From assembly GCA_947561715.1 (NCBI GenBank), contig OX387197.1, positions 25,074,266 to 25,138,265 of the forward strand: DNA of 64,000 nucleotides. The letters are read 5' to 3'. Positions within the stretch are counted from its first letter, which is position 1. Each line of letters begins with the position of its first letter. Below the pieces are notes generated by a model. That model ran no database searches. It was not told the DNA's origin and saw only the letters and a program-made list of their open reading frames with translations. The stretch is from Ascidia mentula (Eukaryota; Chordata; Ascidiacea; Phlebobranchia; Ascidiidae). Both the position numbers and the translations under genes were made by a program. Of the stretch, positions 48,527 through 62,127 are shown in pieces.

Positions 48527-49429
48527 TCTATTAGTAACCAGGAGTCAGACACACGGCAGTGTTTTATTTTGCACTACGTTACCAGAACGGTGAGTGCAAA
48601 TTTGTTGACTCGCCTCCATGATACTTGAACGCGCAAATTAACCTTCTGATTTATAATCTGTTCAATTTATTAAATTAATTGCAAATATGGGTAATTCCTT
48701 AATTGTGTCTCTTTATCATCAAGGCTATTACATTTACAAAATTTTAACAACAAATACATAATACTGCAATGCATCAAAAAAACAATGTGAAAAATCAACG
48801 AAACAGTATATGAGCTTTAGGCAAGAACATCCAAAAAATCACAGTTAAAATATGTTGCAAATAAACTATATGACATTACAAAATCTTGCATAATTTAGTA
48901 ATTAATATTAACATTTGAAACAAATAGATTTTCGCAAAACTTGCAACACAAACATTACATACACAATAAATTCAGATATATACACAGTAACAAACAATAT
49001 AAAAAACGGGATACTAAAACAATATTAAAAATCAATCCATTATAGTTGGGATAGCTTGGAAAACAAACCTTTCATTCCAAAAATATATACAAAGCAACAA
49101 ATAAGGTACAAAGGAACCAAGACACAACAAAATAATAATAAACAAGTGCAACATAATCTTCGTGAAATTTTAGCAAAGCGTTTTGTACATTGTCACAGAT
49201 TATCAGTTCATGCAGAATTGGCATTGAAGGCACCAGTCACCCCAAACCTTACTGGGGGAATGAGTTTTCATAGTTTGACCAGACTTTTTAGAAAAAAAGT
49301 GATCGTAGTTGCAATTCACGTTACGACAAATATACAACAGCTGAGCACAAGGTCTACATAGCATGGTTATTCTGTTTTGTCATGCGAGAGCATGCAATCT
49401 TCTTCACTAAACATGTTTTACTGTAAAAG
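48527..49429. other. Intergenic / NLR-B 3' flank
   Basis: AT-rich sequence between the hAT element and the NLR-B stop codon. A + strand 101-codon frame at 49056-49361 has low-complexity composition and no recognised family. Likely contains the NLR-B 3' UTR. Confidence 0.35.
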
Positions 49430-52400
49430 TTACTCAGCATCTGGTCTTGATGAGGGTCCAGCTTCTGAAAAACATTTTGTTTATTGTAAAGCCACTTTAA
49501 ACAAATTTCAAGGACTAAAGTATTTTTAAAGTAAATGATTTAGAAAAGCGACAGTGATTAAAAGGGTCAATCCATTTTGCCAACTAAAGTTTATTTAATT
49601 TAAGCAAGAAATAGTTATGTGGGATGCATAAAATTACCCCATTTTAAGTCACTTACCTGATGAGGATTCCATGATTGGCGTAAGTGCTTCTGTAAAACAT
49701 GTCAAATTATTTGATGTTATAATGAAACATATTCTCCAACCTTTCTGTGCACTTGATGCTTCTTTATGAATGCTGGTTCTCTTATTGATGTCATTCTCAG
49801 CAAAATTGAATGTTGAATTATTGATAACACCAGAAATTGAGTTTTCTATATGTTTAAAAGTCACTTTGGTTTTTAAAAATAATAAAAAACGGTGGTGATA
49901 TATTAAGTAAAAAATATGGAGACAATACACAGAAAAATGTTCAAACACACAAGTAATTTTTTTAAACCTCCAATGACATCCTTACTAGTTTTCGAGGTTT
50001 CCTTTATCCCGACACCCTACAAACACAAATAATTTGTTAAAATAATCCTGAGTTTTTGCAAATTAAATTTACATACATCTTCTGGAAATGGATTTTCATA
50101 AAATTGCTTATTATAAACCTCCCTCCTCTTCCATGCAATTTTGATTTTGAATTTAAATTCTTCTTCAAGTTTTTGGTTGGGATTAGACCCTTTTATATCT
50201 TCCACAAGCAAGTAATTCTCTTCATTGTAAGGTAAGTTAAATATGTTTTTCACTAATTGGGCACTTGTTATGCACTTTGCATGTAATGGACACTTCGGGA
50301 TTGATAGCTTGACATGCTTATATGATGCTCTAAATTAACAGCTAAATAAATAAGAAGCATGCAATTTATCAGAAAGCATCGTTACCTGATTTCCACTGAA
50401 CCAACGTTAACACTATTTTGGCTTTCAGAATTAGACTGTGCCATTTCAACAGAATCACTTAATGCAAACACCAACACTCTTGTTCTTGGATTTACTTTTA
50501 AGTAGTTGTTTTTCAACCAGACATTCACAAACATGGTTTTCTTTTTAAAAGATCCAAATCCAACAAAACTTTACAAAAATGCACAATGTAAGTAAAGCCA
50601 AACACAAAAGCCAAAAAATTATTGATACTTCGTGAAATGTGACACAGAAAACTGGTAACTTCTTTGTCTCTGATGAAATTCAGTTGTAATTACTTTCCAC
50701 TCTAAGCCATCAATACTTTGTTGAATCTAACGCAGACGAGCATGTAAGACACCATAAAAATACAAGTTTTAATATAGCAATGCTAAATATAAAGCCTTCT
50801 ACAGTTAAAACAGATACCGTAATCTCTTTTGGGCTCTTGGAAAAGTAGCATGTGGGCAAAGTGACCAAAACTTTTTCTTTAAACTCAACATGACTTGGTT
50901 GGCACTTTAACATTGGTGTAAATTGCATCTGCAATTAAATTTCTTACACAATTGCATGAAATGCAGTAAAAAGATTTTTACCTTTTCAGTTTTCTTTCCA
51001 TAATAGGCTGTCAGTTTAATTAATGTGGGTTGTTCCAAGCAGCCATCAGGAAATTTAACGGTGCATCCAAGAATGGAAAGTGTATCTCCTGTTGGTTTAA
51101 CAATCCTGGAAATGTGTTTTACAATTGCATAATCATCCTTAAAGTAAAAAGAAATATAATTTAAACTGCTTGAGTTGAAACGAAATAAACATGCACAGCA
51201 ATGTGTACCCGTTCTTTTAATTTACTGATTTGTTCATCAATAATTACTTTCCCAACAGCTGACAGTTTCCATGTGTTTGATGCAAGACCAACTTGTTCAT
51301 AGTTTTCAATGTTATACAGGCAATCAGCTACACACTTTGCTCCATCATCACCAATATCATTGTGTGCAAGATTAATACAGTTCATCTAAATTCAAAAACT
51401 ACAATTTTACTTCTATTATATAAGTTTAACTGAAAACCACAAAAGTATTTAACATGTTTGCATTGTCTTATGCAAGCTCATACAACACTTATAAATAACA
51501 TAAAAAAGCCCCAAATTTACTTTAGATACGTGCCCAATGGCTTTTATTATGAACATAAAATCTTTTCTAAATTTACCAAATAAAATCTTTTCGTAACTGC
51601 TGAAGAAATGAAACGGGCCCCTTTTGATGTTAAGCCACAACCCTCTAGTTCAAGGGTGTCAAACATATTCATGCAGGGGGCTAAAACTTTTGCACCACTG
51701 TCACCCATGTTGTTGCCATTGAGATTCAATTTCCTCACCTAAAAATACACAAACCATTACTCTCACACAACAATTTTTTATGTAATTACAGAAAATAAAC
51801 ATAATTTTGGACTAAATGTCGAAACACTTACCTGGTTAGCTCTATACTGCAGCACATAGGCCAGATTCTCCAGGTCAGATTGAGAAAGTGATGAGTCACT
51901 GAGATCTAACACACCGGGAAGTGATGAGGAAAGAGATGTTGTGATTCCCGCAACATTTGCTTCATGGGCCCAGCAACAAACTTCCTTTATAGTTTCTTTG
52001 TTTGGTTCTTTGAGGCATGATTGAAAAAGTTTGGTAAGTAGCAACTTTTTTGCATGAAAATCTTTAAAATTAAATCTGAAAGTGGTTGATTCCAAACACT
52101 GAATGTCACCCAACAATTTTTCATTACAAAATCCAAAGCACAGTCTGGTGAAGTAATTCCATCTACCAGTTGTGAGTTTTGTGTATTTTTTTTCAAACTC
52201 ATCTAAAGGCATGATCAGCATCAGATACAAAGCAGCAAAAAACTTTTGCCAGATATCATGTGAGAAATGCCAAACTTGAAGTGAATCAAAATCCTCATGC
52301 TCCCCAAAGAACTTGTCAACTGTGCCTTTATTAAGTTTGGCATGTCCCAAATCATCCAAGGAAAAGTATTTCTTTTCATTTTCAATCCCTGTCCAGGCAA

Positions 52401-53704
52401 GTTCTGCCAAGTTGTACAGCATGATGGCTGTATCTTCATCAGAATGGAGTTGCAAATTCTGGACTAAAATTGCAGCAAGCATTGGTGAAAGCAAAATATT
52501 TTTAACATTACTGCCATAATGCATTGAGCAGTAAAGCAACAAAATGTTGTTGTATGGTACTTGCCAGCATCCTAACAAGGAAGGGTTTTGTTTTAAAATC
52601 CCCCATATTGACTCGTATCTTGCCCCACATATTTGCTGTTCAAGTTCTTCTTGTGAACTGGGAAGCAAACCCACTAATTCAACAACAAATCTTGATTGGT
52701 GTAACTGTAAAAGTTTTTGGAATGGATCAGGTGTTATTGCAAAAATCTTTCTGGAAATTGGAAGTAACTTTCCTTCCAACAAATGACTTAGATAAACTTC
52801 TGGTTTGTTCTTCGAATCCAATAAAGGAATGGATTCAACTTCCTTTTTTAGAAGATCAACTGCTTTTCCAACTCCATCAAAAACAACAAGAACACCCGGA
52901 TCAGTTTTGATTACTCCAAGTATGTCTGCTTTTTCTTCGGGTGTGTATGTTTGGTCAGGCAACAATGTACAAAGAAGAAACTGAAGAAATGTCACCTCCA
53001 CATCAAAATCAATTTTGCTGACATCAGCATAAAAGAAAAAGGACACATTTTCAAACAAGTTATGTGTGGTCAATGTTTTTATTAAAGCTGTTTTTCCAAT
53101 TCCTTGTTGGCCAACAATAAAAATCATATTTCCATGGTTTTGTGCACGTTCTTCAGTTTTGGCTTGGTTAAACATAAACTTGTTGAATATAGATTTGTTT
53201 AGTGCTTTCCTCTTTGCTTTTACATACATCTTGGTAGGAGGGATGGTATCATACTTTGTTTCTCTTTTATGAGAAAATGGAAACTTAAACAAATTTGCAT
53301 GCATGTTGTGAATCAAGGAAACTTCGGCTGGTGTTATGGGACATTTTAATAAAAGTGAAAGTGATGACTGCTCCTGGGCAATTTGTAGAATCTTTCTTTC
53401 CAACAAAGACTTTAGTTGATCACCTAATATTTTTCAAAATCAATTATGTGTTTAAGTCTTCGTATACTAAGTCAAAAAGACATCAACTTCGCAAACAGTT
53501 GACAGTTGACTGTTTACATGTATTTGCATCGCAGTTGCAAAATGTGAAATAACAATGATACTTTACTTTTTTAAAAGTGACAAAACAATTTTCCTTACAG
53601 TGTTTTTGATGTTGTGTGGGTATGGATTTCGATGGGGTGTTTTCACATATCAAAATGTCTGAATGCTGTTGTTTATTGGAAAGACCATGTTCCTTCGACA
53701 AAAC
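49430..53704 (-). CDS. NLR-B core: NACHT-LRR-ZU5-UPA receptor (FIIND-like)
   Basis: Twelve in-phase exons: linker 53704-53599, NACHT 53423-51832, LRR 51738-51577, LRR 51385-51209, ZU5 51137-50982 and 50928-50818, ZU5/UPA junction 50726-50629, UPA 50568-50386 and 50329-50077, tail 50016-49968, 49689-49657 and 49464-49430 (TAA). The sum is 2955 nt, 984 residues from the linker. ZU5: 'TLSILGCTVKFPDGCLEQP' and 'TPMLKCQPSH...VTLPTC'. The junction motif is 'FSVSHFT', so the HF|S serine of NLR-A is threonine here. UPA: 'FKKKTMFVNVWLKNNYLKV'. The tail is short, Ser-rich, with no CARD or death domain. It is a paralogue of NLR-A with the same exon phases throughout. Likely continues 5' into the LRR exons at 53,763-63,664 and beyond the window. 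Confidence 0.85.
51832..53423 (-). CDS. NACHT exon of NLR-B
   Basis: 1,592-nt exon, phase 1 in, phase 0 out (CAG|gtaagt). P-loop 'FIVGQQGIGKTALI', Walker B 'VLVVFDGVGKAVD'. The sensor-like stretch is 'KIFAITPDPF', so the Ser-Arg-Pro of NLR-A is missing. It lacks the poly-Glu run of NLR-A and has a single 'VLDLSDSSLS' unit before the LRRs. 'CLESTTFRFNFKDFHAKKLL' and 'KEVCCWAHEANVA' are identical to NLR-A. Confidence 0.92.
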
Positions 53705-53762
53705 CTTCAAAAATATAAAAGGTTTACAAACGTTCGAATAAACTTTCCATGTAAGTGCCCAC

Positions 53763-53924
53763 AGTTCCCGGCAACATTGCCACTTTGTCTGATAGTTCAT
53801 TAACAGCTTGAATAGTTAGATTGCATCCTTTCAGCTCCAATTCATCAATGTTGTGGATGCAATGTGCCAGTGCATGTCCACCCAAATTTCCAATATTGTT
53901 GTGGGAGAGGTTGAGTTTCTTCAG
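53763..53924 (-). CDS. LRR cassette exon E11
   Basis: 162 nt; twin of E1, 'IGNLGGHALAH' and 'TIQAVNEL', ends 'MLPGT' before gtgggc. It sits immediately 5' of the NLR-B linker with the same 58-nt gap (53705-53762). Confidence 0.85.
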
Positions 53925-55100
53925 CTGATGGCAAAAAAATCTTTGCAATTATCAAATTAGGTTATTTGATACAAATTAAAAAACAATCCCGTTTTACAAA
54001 AATGTCCAACCAAAGTATGGAAGTTGGAACAAAAAAATAAACATGCTAGCAATACAAAATTAAATGGAAGCACAAAATAGAATAAGAATTCTATGACACC
54101 CATAATGGCCCATTTCAGTAGTGGGATTCAACAAGTTTTAATGACCTAAATGAATCTGTTGTTAACAACCGAATGTGATGACCTTTGATTTACTTTGAGC
54201 ACTGTATTCCCGCGGTTAATATATGGTATACTGCGAGTGAGATAAATGGTACTAAAACATTTGTATCCCACCACTTGCCCATGTCATCAATCAGCAGTGA
54301 TTAAAATGTGAGAGAACTAAAATAATGACATAAAAATGTTTTTATAGTTTTTGACAATAAATCTTTTTAAACAGTCTACTCATTACAAAGTTAGTCCTAC
54401 ATACCGATAAAATATCATAAAAAGATTATGCAAACCTTCTAAAAAGAAAACTGTTTTGGCCCAAGTTATAATGGGTCAGTTTGGAGATGAAATGAAAGCC
54501 TTTTTTCAAAAAAAACACTGAATCCATGACATAAAACGTACTATAAACATTAGTATGGAAAATATTCAAAATTGTGGACTCATGAAATGCTACTGCAATG
54601 TCAAAAACCTACAAGTTAAAATTTTATGTTACAGTCACTGCTTTCATAAAAGCAAACAATATAATAGGCTCTTTGCTATACCCCATACTATCAAATCTAA
54701 TCCAAAACTAACAAAATATTTCAAAGGCATGATAGTTGCAGAACATTCGAAGAAAATTGGTGCATGACAAGCATACCCCTGATATATAAACAAACTTTGA
54801 GAAAAACAACTTGCAAGAAAAAAGATATGTGAATTTTTTGTTAAAGTTATAAAAAATTAGCAAGAAACTTGATAAAGTGTAGACTCTAATTTAATCATGT
54901 ATTCAATTCCAGCATTCCTATTGGTTGGATCTTCAACAAAGATATTACAAATAAAATCTTGTACCTATCAAAAAAGGTTAATGGCTTCAAAATAATACAA
55001 ATATAAACTTGGTTAACGGAAGTAAACACAAGCATAGTCTGCCAATAAATGCAAAAACATTTAGATTATATTACAATTATAACATAAACAGCTATCTTAC

Positions 55101-55262
55101 AGGTTCTGGCAACATTGCAATTCTGTGTGATAAAGAATCAAGAGTACGGTGAGATAAGTTGCATCCTTCCACTTCCAATTCTTCAATGTTGTGGATGCAG
55201 TTTGCCAGTTCACATCCACCCTCATCTCCAATATTGTTGTGCGAAAGGTTGAGTTTCTTCAG
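55101..55262 (-). CDS. LRR cassette exon E12
   Basis: 162 nt, donor gtaaga. 'IGDEGGCELAN' and 'SHRTLDSL', ends 'AMLPEP'. Paralogue of E2 with conserved flanking introns. Confidence 0.88.
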
Positions 55263-56465
55263 CTGAAGGTAAAAAAAACATTGCAATTATTACATTAAGT
55301 TATTTGATACAATTAAAAAAATTACAGTTTTACAAACACACAAAAATGTGCAACTGAAGTAGAAAAGTAGAAAAAAAAACATGCTTGCAATACAAAATAT
55401 AACGAAAGTATGAAATATAATTAAAACTAGTTGGTTCTTAGAATCTAGTAATCTACATGGACCGGTTGTTATCAACCAAATGTGTAGAGATATGTTTCAC
55501 TGCGTGCACTGTATTCCGCAGTTACTATATGGCATGCTGCTAAAGAGACTGGATGCTAAAATATTTGAATCCCACCACCCATTTCATCAACCAGCAGTGA
55601 TTAAAATGTGGGAAAACTGAAAAAATTTTTTTATAGTGTTTTGACAATCTATTAATTACAAAGTTAGTCTTAGAAATTGGACAAAAAACTAAATCCTAAA
55701 AAGGTCAAGCAATGATCCTAAAAAGAAAAGTGTTGTGGCCCAAGTTATTATGGGTCAGTGTGGAAATGTGATAAGACCTTTTTTCATAAAATCCACTGGA
55801 ACCATAACATAGAACATACTTTACCCATTACTATAGACAATATTCAAAATTGTGGAATCATGAAATCCTACTGCCATGTCAATAACCTTTAAGTTAAAAT
55901 TTGATGTTACAGTCATTGCTTACATAAAAGCAAACAATATAATAGGTTCTTTGCTATACCCCATACTATCGAATCTATTCTAATTCAAAATTTTAACTTG
56001 TAGGTTTTTAACATCTCAGTCCCCATTCTATCAAATCCAATCCAAAACTACCAAAATAATTCGAAGGCATGATAGTTGCAGCACATCTGAAGCAAAGGAA
56101 AAAAATTAGTGCATGAGAAGCATGAGGTTGGCCACACATAATATATAAACAAACTTCGAGGTATTCAGCAAAAAAACTTGCAAGAAAAAAGATAAGTGAT
56201 TTTTTAAAGTTATGAGGAATTAGCAAGAAATTTTATAAAGTGTAGACTCTAATTAAATCATGCATTCAATTCCAGCAATCCTATTAGTTGGATTCCTAAC
56301 AAAGAAATTGGAAAAAACAATTTTGTATCTATAAGAAGGTAAAAGACTTTGAAATGATACAAACATAAACTCAGTTAACAGAAGGACACACAAGCAGCAA
56401 AGTATGCAAATAAATCCAAGAACATTTAGATTATATTACATTTATAACACAAACAGGGATCTTAC

Positions 56466-56627
56466 AGGTTCTGGCAACATTGCAATTCTGTGTGATAGAT
56501 AATGAAGAGTACGGTGAGTTAAGTTGCATCCTTCCACTTCCAATTCTTCAATGTTGTTGATGCAATTTGCCAGTTCATGTCCACCCAGATCACCAATATA
56601 GTTGTGGGAGAGGTTGAGTTTCTTCAG
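56466..56627 (-). CDS. LRR cassette exon E13
   Basis: 162 nt, donor gtaaga. 'YIGDLGGHELAN' and 'THRTLHYL'; 'CINNIEEL' variant; ends 'AMLPEP'. Confidence 0.87.
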
Positions 56628-57725
56628 CTGAACGCAAAAAAAAACATTGCAATCATTACATTAGGTTATTTGATACAATTAAAAATATTACAGTTTCACA
56701 AACACACAAAAATGTGCAACCAAAATATAAAAGTAGGAACAAAAAATATAAATGCTCGCAATACAAAATATAATCAAAGTGCAAAATATATTGAAAACTA
56801 GTTGGTTCTTAGTATTTAGTAATCTACATGGACCGGTTGTTAGCAACCAAATGTGCACAGACCTATGTTTCACTGCGAGCACTGTATTCTGCAGTTAATA
56901 TATGACATGCTGCTAGTGAGAGAACAGATGCTATAATATTTGCATCCCATCACTGGCCCATTTTATCAATCAGCAGTGATTAAAAAGTGGGGGAAACTAA
57001 AGTAATAACAAAAAAACTTGTTTTTAGTGTTTTAGAAATGACCCTTTTGAACAATCTACTCATTACAAAGTTGGTCTTACATATTGGACAAAATATAATT
57101 AAATCCTAAAAAGAAAACTGTTGTGTCCCAAGTTATTATGGGTCAGTGTGGAAATGTAATAAAGGTCCTTTTTCATAAAATCCACTGAAACCATAACATA
57201 GAACATGCTTAACCCATTAGTATAGACAATATTCAAAATTGTGGAATCATGAAATCCTACTGCTATGTCAAAAACCTGCAAGTTAAAATTTGATGTTACA
57301 GTCACTGCTTTCGTAACAGCCAACAATATAATGGGCTCTTTGGTATACCCCACACTAGGGGAAAATGATGCATGAGAAGCATAAGGTTGGCCACCCCTGA
57401 TATATAAACAAACTTTGAAGTTGTTGGGAAAAAAAAACTTGCAAGAAAAAATGTATGAGAATTTTTTAAGTTATCAGTAATAAAAAGAAATTTGATAGAG
57501 TGTAGACTGTAATTAAATCATGTATTCAATTCCAGCATTCCTTTTGGTTGAATCATCAACAAAGAAATTAAAAAGAAAATTTTGTATCTATCAAAAAAGT
57601 AAATAGCTTTAAAATGATACAAATATAAACTTAGTTAACAGAAGTAAACACAAGCAGCATAGTCTGACAATAAATGCAAGAACATTTAGATTATATTACA
57701 AACACAACACAAACAGTGATCTTAC

Positions 57726-57878
57726 AGGATTTGCAAATCTGTGTGATAGATAATGAGGAGTTCGGTGAGTTAAGTTGCATCCTTCCACTTCCAATTCTTT
57801 AATGTTGTGGATGCAATTTCCCAGCGCAAAACCACCCATATATCCAATATTGTTCTGGGAGAGGTTGAGTTTCTTCAG
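57726..57878 (-). CDS. LRR cassette exon E14, 9 nt short
   Basis: 153 nt, donor gtaaga. 'IGYMGGFALGN' and 'THRTPHYL'; a 9-nt in-frame deletion shortens the end to 'HRFANP'. Frame and phase are kept. Confidence 0.85.
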
Positions 57879-58567
57879 CTGGAAGTAAAAAACATCGCAA
57901 TTATCTCATTAGATTATTTGATACAATAAAAAATCCAGTTTCACAAACACACAAAAATGTGCAACCAAAGTATGAAAGTTAGAAGAAAAATATAAACATT
58001 ACAAATACAAAATAAAATGAAAGTACGAAATACAATAAAACTAAAATAATGACAATAAACCTTTCAAACAATCTACTCATTACAAAGTTAGTCATCCATA
58101 TTGGACAAAAAAATTAAATCCTAAAAAGATCATGTGAAGATCTTAAAAAGAAAAATGTTGTGGCCCAAGTTATTGTGGGTCAGTGTGGAGATGTGATTAA
58201 GCTTTTTCATAAAATCCACTGAAACCATTTTATAGAACATACTATAGCCATTAGTATAGATAGTATTAAAAACTGTGGAGTTATGAAATCCTACCATCTT
58301 CACATTCACATATTATATGTTTTTTCTAAATAACTGATTCAAAAAGTGACCAGAATATTCTGTTGCACACAAAAGGATGCCATGAACTAGAAAAGGTTAA
58401 AAAACACTGCTAAAAATAAAATTTTGTATCCATCAAAAAAGTAAATGGCTTTGAAATAATACAAATATAAACGTAGTTAACAGAAGTAAACACAAGCAGC
58501 ATAGTCTGCCAATAAATGCAAGAACATTTAGATTATATTACAATCATAACACAAACAGTGATCTTAC

Positions 58568-58729
58568 AGGTTTTGGCAAAATTGCAATTCTGTGTGATAG
58601 AGAATAAAGAGTAAGGAGAGTTAAGTTGCATCCTTCCACTTCCAATTCTTCAATGTTGTGGATGCACCTTGCCAGCGCAAAACCACCCCTATATCCAATA
58701 TTGTTGTGGGAGAGGTTGAGTTTCTTCAG
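58568..58729 (-). CDS. LRR cassette exon E15
   Basis: 162 nt, donor gtaaga. 'IGYRGGFALAR' and 'TLLTLYSL', ends 'AILPKP'. It lies 842 bp from E14 with matching introns (a tandem duplicate). Confidence 0.87.
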
Positions 58730-61700
58730 CTGGAAGTAAAAAACATTGCAATTATCTCATTAGATTATTTGATACAATAAAAAAATCCAGTTTCACAAAC
58801 ACACAAAAATGTGCAACCAAAGCATGAAAGTTAGAATAAAAAAAAAAAAACATTACAAATACAAAATAAAATGAAAGTACGAAATACAATAAAACTAAAA
58901 TAATGACAATAAACCTTTCAAACAATCTACTCATTACAAAGTTAGTCATGCATATTGGACAAAAAAATTAAATCCTAAAAAGATCATGTGAAGATCTTAA
59001 AAAGAAAATTGTTGTGGCCCAAGTTATTGTGGGTGTGGAGATGTGATGAAGAACTTTTTTCATAAAATCCACTGAAACCATTTCATAGAACATATTATAG
59101 CCATTAGTATAGATTGTATTAAAAACTGTGGAGTTATGAAATCCTACCATCTTTACATTCACATATTATATGTTTTTTCTAAATAACTGATTCAAAAAGT
59201 GACCAGAATATTCTGTTGCACACAAAAGGATGCCATGAACTAGAAAAGGTTAAAAAACACTGCTGAACAGAAAATGAAAAAATAATCGGGAAATGCCAAC
59301 TAGGTAGTCATTTGCATTAAAATAATTCTAGTCAAAATAAAATAAGAAAAATATGCATTGAATGTTCTTTTGGGGCTCAAGCCTGTTCCGCATTACAAAA
59401 ACATTGTGCAACAGTTGTGCATTTCTGCAACAATACATACAAAGTGAAACCTACCTATGGCATTTTGCATCGTTACAGACAACACACTATAACCCAGAGA
59501 TGCATTCTAATGAAATATCACTTGTAGCTAGAATTGGGATTACTGAAATTTTCAAATCTAATCTAAAATAAAAAGGGATGAGAGTTGTGACACATCTGAA
59601 AAAAAAACAATGGTGTATGAGAAGCATACGGTTGGCCAGCCCTGATATATAAATAAACTTAGAGGTTGTCAGCATGAAAATCTTGGAACAAAAAAGTTGT
59701 GAATTGTGGCCCAAGTTATATTAGGTCAGTGTGGAGATGTAATACTTTTTTTTAACATAAAACGTACTACAATAACCATCAGTATAGAAAATATTCAAAA
59801 TTGTGGAATCAAGAAATCCTACTGCAAGTCTGATGTTACAGCTAAGTTGATGTCAAAAAAGTTAAAGTTTGATATTGCAGTCACTGCTTTCATCAACGCT
59901 AGAAAAGGTTAAAAAACACTGCTGAACAGAAAATGTAAAATTCTTTGTATTTTCCAGATACGTTGAGCCCAGACAAAACAAAGAATTTAAATAGTTTGTA
60001 AAATGCCAACTAGGTAATCATTTATAACAAAATAATTTTACTCATGAGAAAATTTGAATAGAATTTTTGGGCCTTTGTCTATTACCCACTGCAAAAATAT
60101 TTTATAACTGTGGTTCAATTTTCTAGTAATATATACCAGGGTTAGCCAACATATGGCATATTGTATCAGTACAAGACACACTTTACCCCGTAGATAATAA
60201 AAAACATGCCTCGTCATGACAAAAAATTAAATTCACTGATTTCCAGAAGAAAATTATAAAATAAATACATATTACTTATAGCTAGAACTGGGAATCCTGA
60301 AATTTTTTTCAAATCTTATCTAAACCTTAAATTCAAAGGCATGATAGTTGTGACACATATGAAAAGTGGGGAAATAAAATCCTAATGCGATGTCCAAAAT
60401 TTACAAGTTAAATTTGATGTTACAGTCACTGCTTTCATAACAGCCAACAATATAAGCACAACAAAGCAGAATAAATTGAATTATTAAGGATAATAAAAGA
60501 TATGTAATTACTACAGGGTGGTTGATGCAATTACTGCAAACCAAATGACTTCAATATGATAGCTGTGATGAACAAGTAAAACCTGCACAATGGGGCGATT
60601 CTGCCTTGTCATGCAAAAGCTTAAAACACTACTTGGCTACTATAAGGGTAATAAGTCTTTTAATTCTGTTCTTAAACTTGGCATCACTGTGGTTTTATCA
60701 AAAAACCACTCGACAAAAACTTAACCAGTTTCGCTATGATCAGATTGCTTGGCAGTTGTAGTGTAATGGTTGTCCAATTAAATGGAGTGAGTTGTGTCAC
60801 AATGAGAATTCGGGAAACAAACAGGGCCAAACTGATCATTACACATTTTGACAGTGATTCAACTTTATGTTGTTGGTATTGAAGAGGACAAATATTTTTT
60901 AATGTAATGTCGAGAAGAGGTTTGTTAAACAACCAATAACATATTTCGAAGTTGGCCATACAGTCACAGCAACCATTCTCACATAAACATTTGTATTTTT
61001 TCTAAATAAACGATTAAAAGAGAGACCAAAATATTATGTTGCACACAAAAGGATGTCATCATCTAGAAAACGTTAAAAACACTGCTGAACAGAAAATGAA
61101 AAATTCCTTGTATTTTCCAGATACGTTGAGCCCAGACAAAACAAAACAGTTAGATAGTTTGTAAAATGCCAACTAGGTAATAATTTGTAATTAAATAATT
61201 TTACTCTTGAGAAACATTTGAATTAAATTGAATTTTTTGGGGGGGCTCTGGCCTATTACCCACTGCAAAAAATTTTAGACTGTGGTTTAATTTTCTAACA
61301 ATATATACCAGGGTTAGCCAACCTATGGCATATTGTAGCACTATAAGCAACACACTATACCCCTAAGATAATAAAAAACATGCCTCGCCATGACAAAAAT
61401 ATAAATTCACTGATTTTCAGAAAAAATTTTTGGGAATCCTGAAATTTTTTTCAATATAATAGTGTATGAGCAGCATAAGGTTGGTCATCCCTGATACACA
61501 AATAAAGTTGGGGGTTGTCAGCACAAAACCTTGCAACAAAAATTGTTATGTGAATTCTTCATTAAAGCTATTAAGAATAAGAACAGAAATTGATAGAATG
61601 TGGACTTTCATTAAATCATGTATTCAATTCCAGCATTCCTATTGGTTGGATTCCTAAGAAAGAAACTGGAAGCAAATTTTGTGTCTTTAAGCTAAAAGGC

Positions 61701-61795
61701 TTGACTTAGTTAACAGAAGTAAACACAATCAGCATAGTCTGCCAAAAAAGAACATTTAGATTATATTACAATCACAACACAAACAGTGATCTTAC

Positions 61796-61957
61796 AGGTT
61801 TTGGCAACATTGCAATTCCATGCAATAGATAACTAAGTGCATGGCCAGTTAGATTGCAACCTTCCACTTCCAATTCTTCAATGTTGCGGATCCACCTTGC
61901 CAGTTCGTATCCCACCTCATCTCCAATAGTGTTGTGGGAGAGGTTGAGCTTTTTCAG
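61796..61957 (-). CDS. LRR cassette exon E16
   Basis: 162 nt, donor gtaaga. 'TIGDEVGYELAR' and 'TGHALSYL'; 'WIRNIEEL' replaces 'CIHNIEEL'; ends 'AMLPKP'. Confidence 0.86.
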
Positions 61958-62127
61958 CTAAAAGCAAAATTCATTACAATGATAGGTGGTGTGATACAAT
62001 TAAACTCAATTTTGAAAAAATATTCACAAACACACAAAACTGTGCAACCATAGTATCAAAGTTAAAAAAAATTAGAACACTTTAGCACCCCAATAATTTT
62101 TTTTTGTAAACCAATAGCAGTCAATAA

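Noticed and set aside
49056-49361. 101-codon + strand frame downstream of NLR-B
   Set aside because: Low-complexity, antisense to the likely 3' UTR, no family match and no conserved counterpart beside NLR-A.
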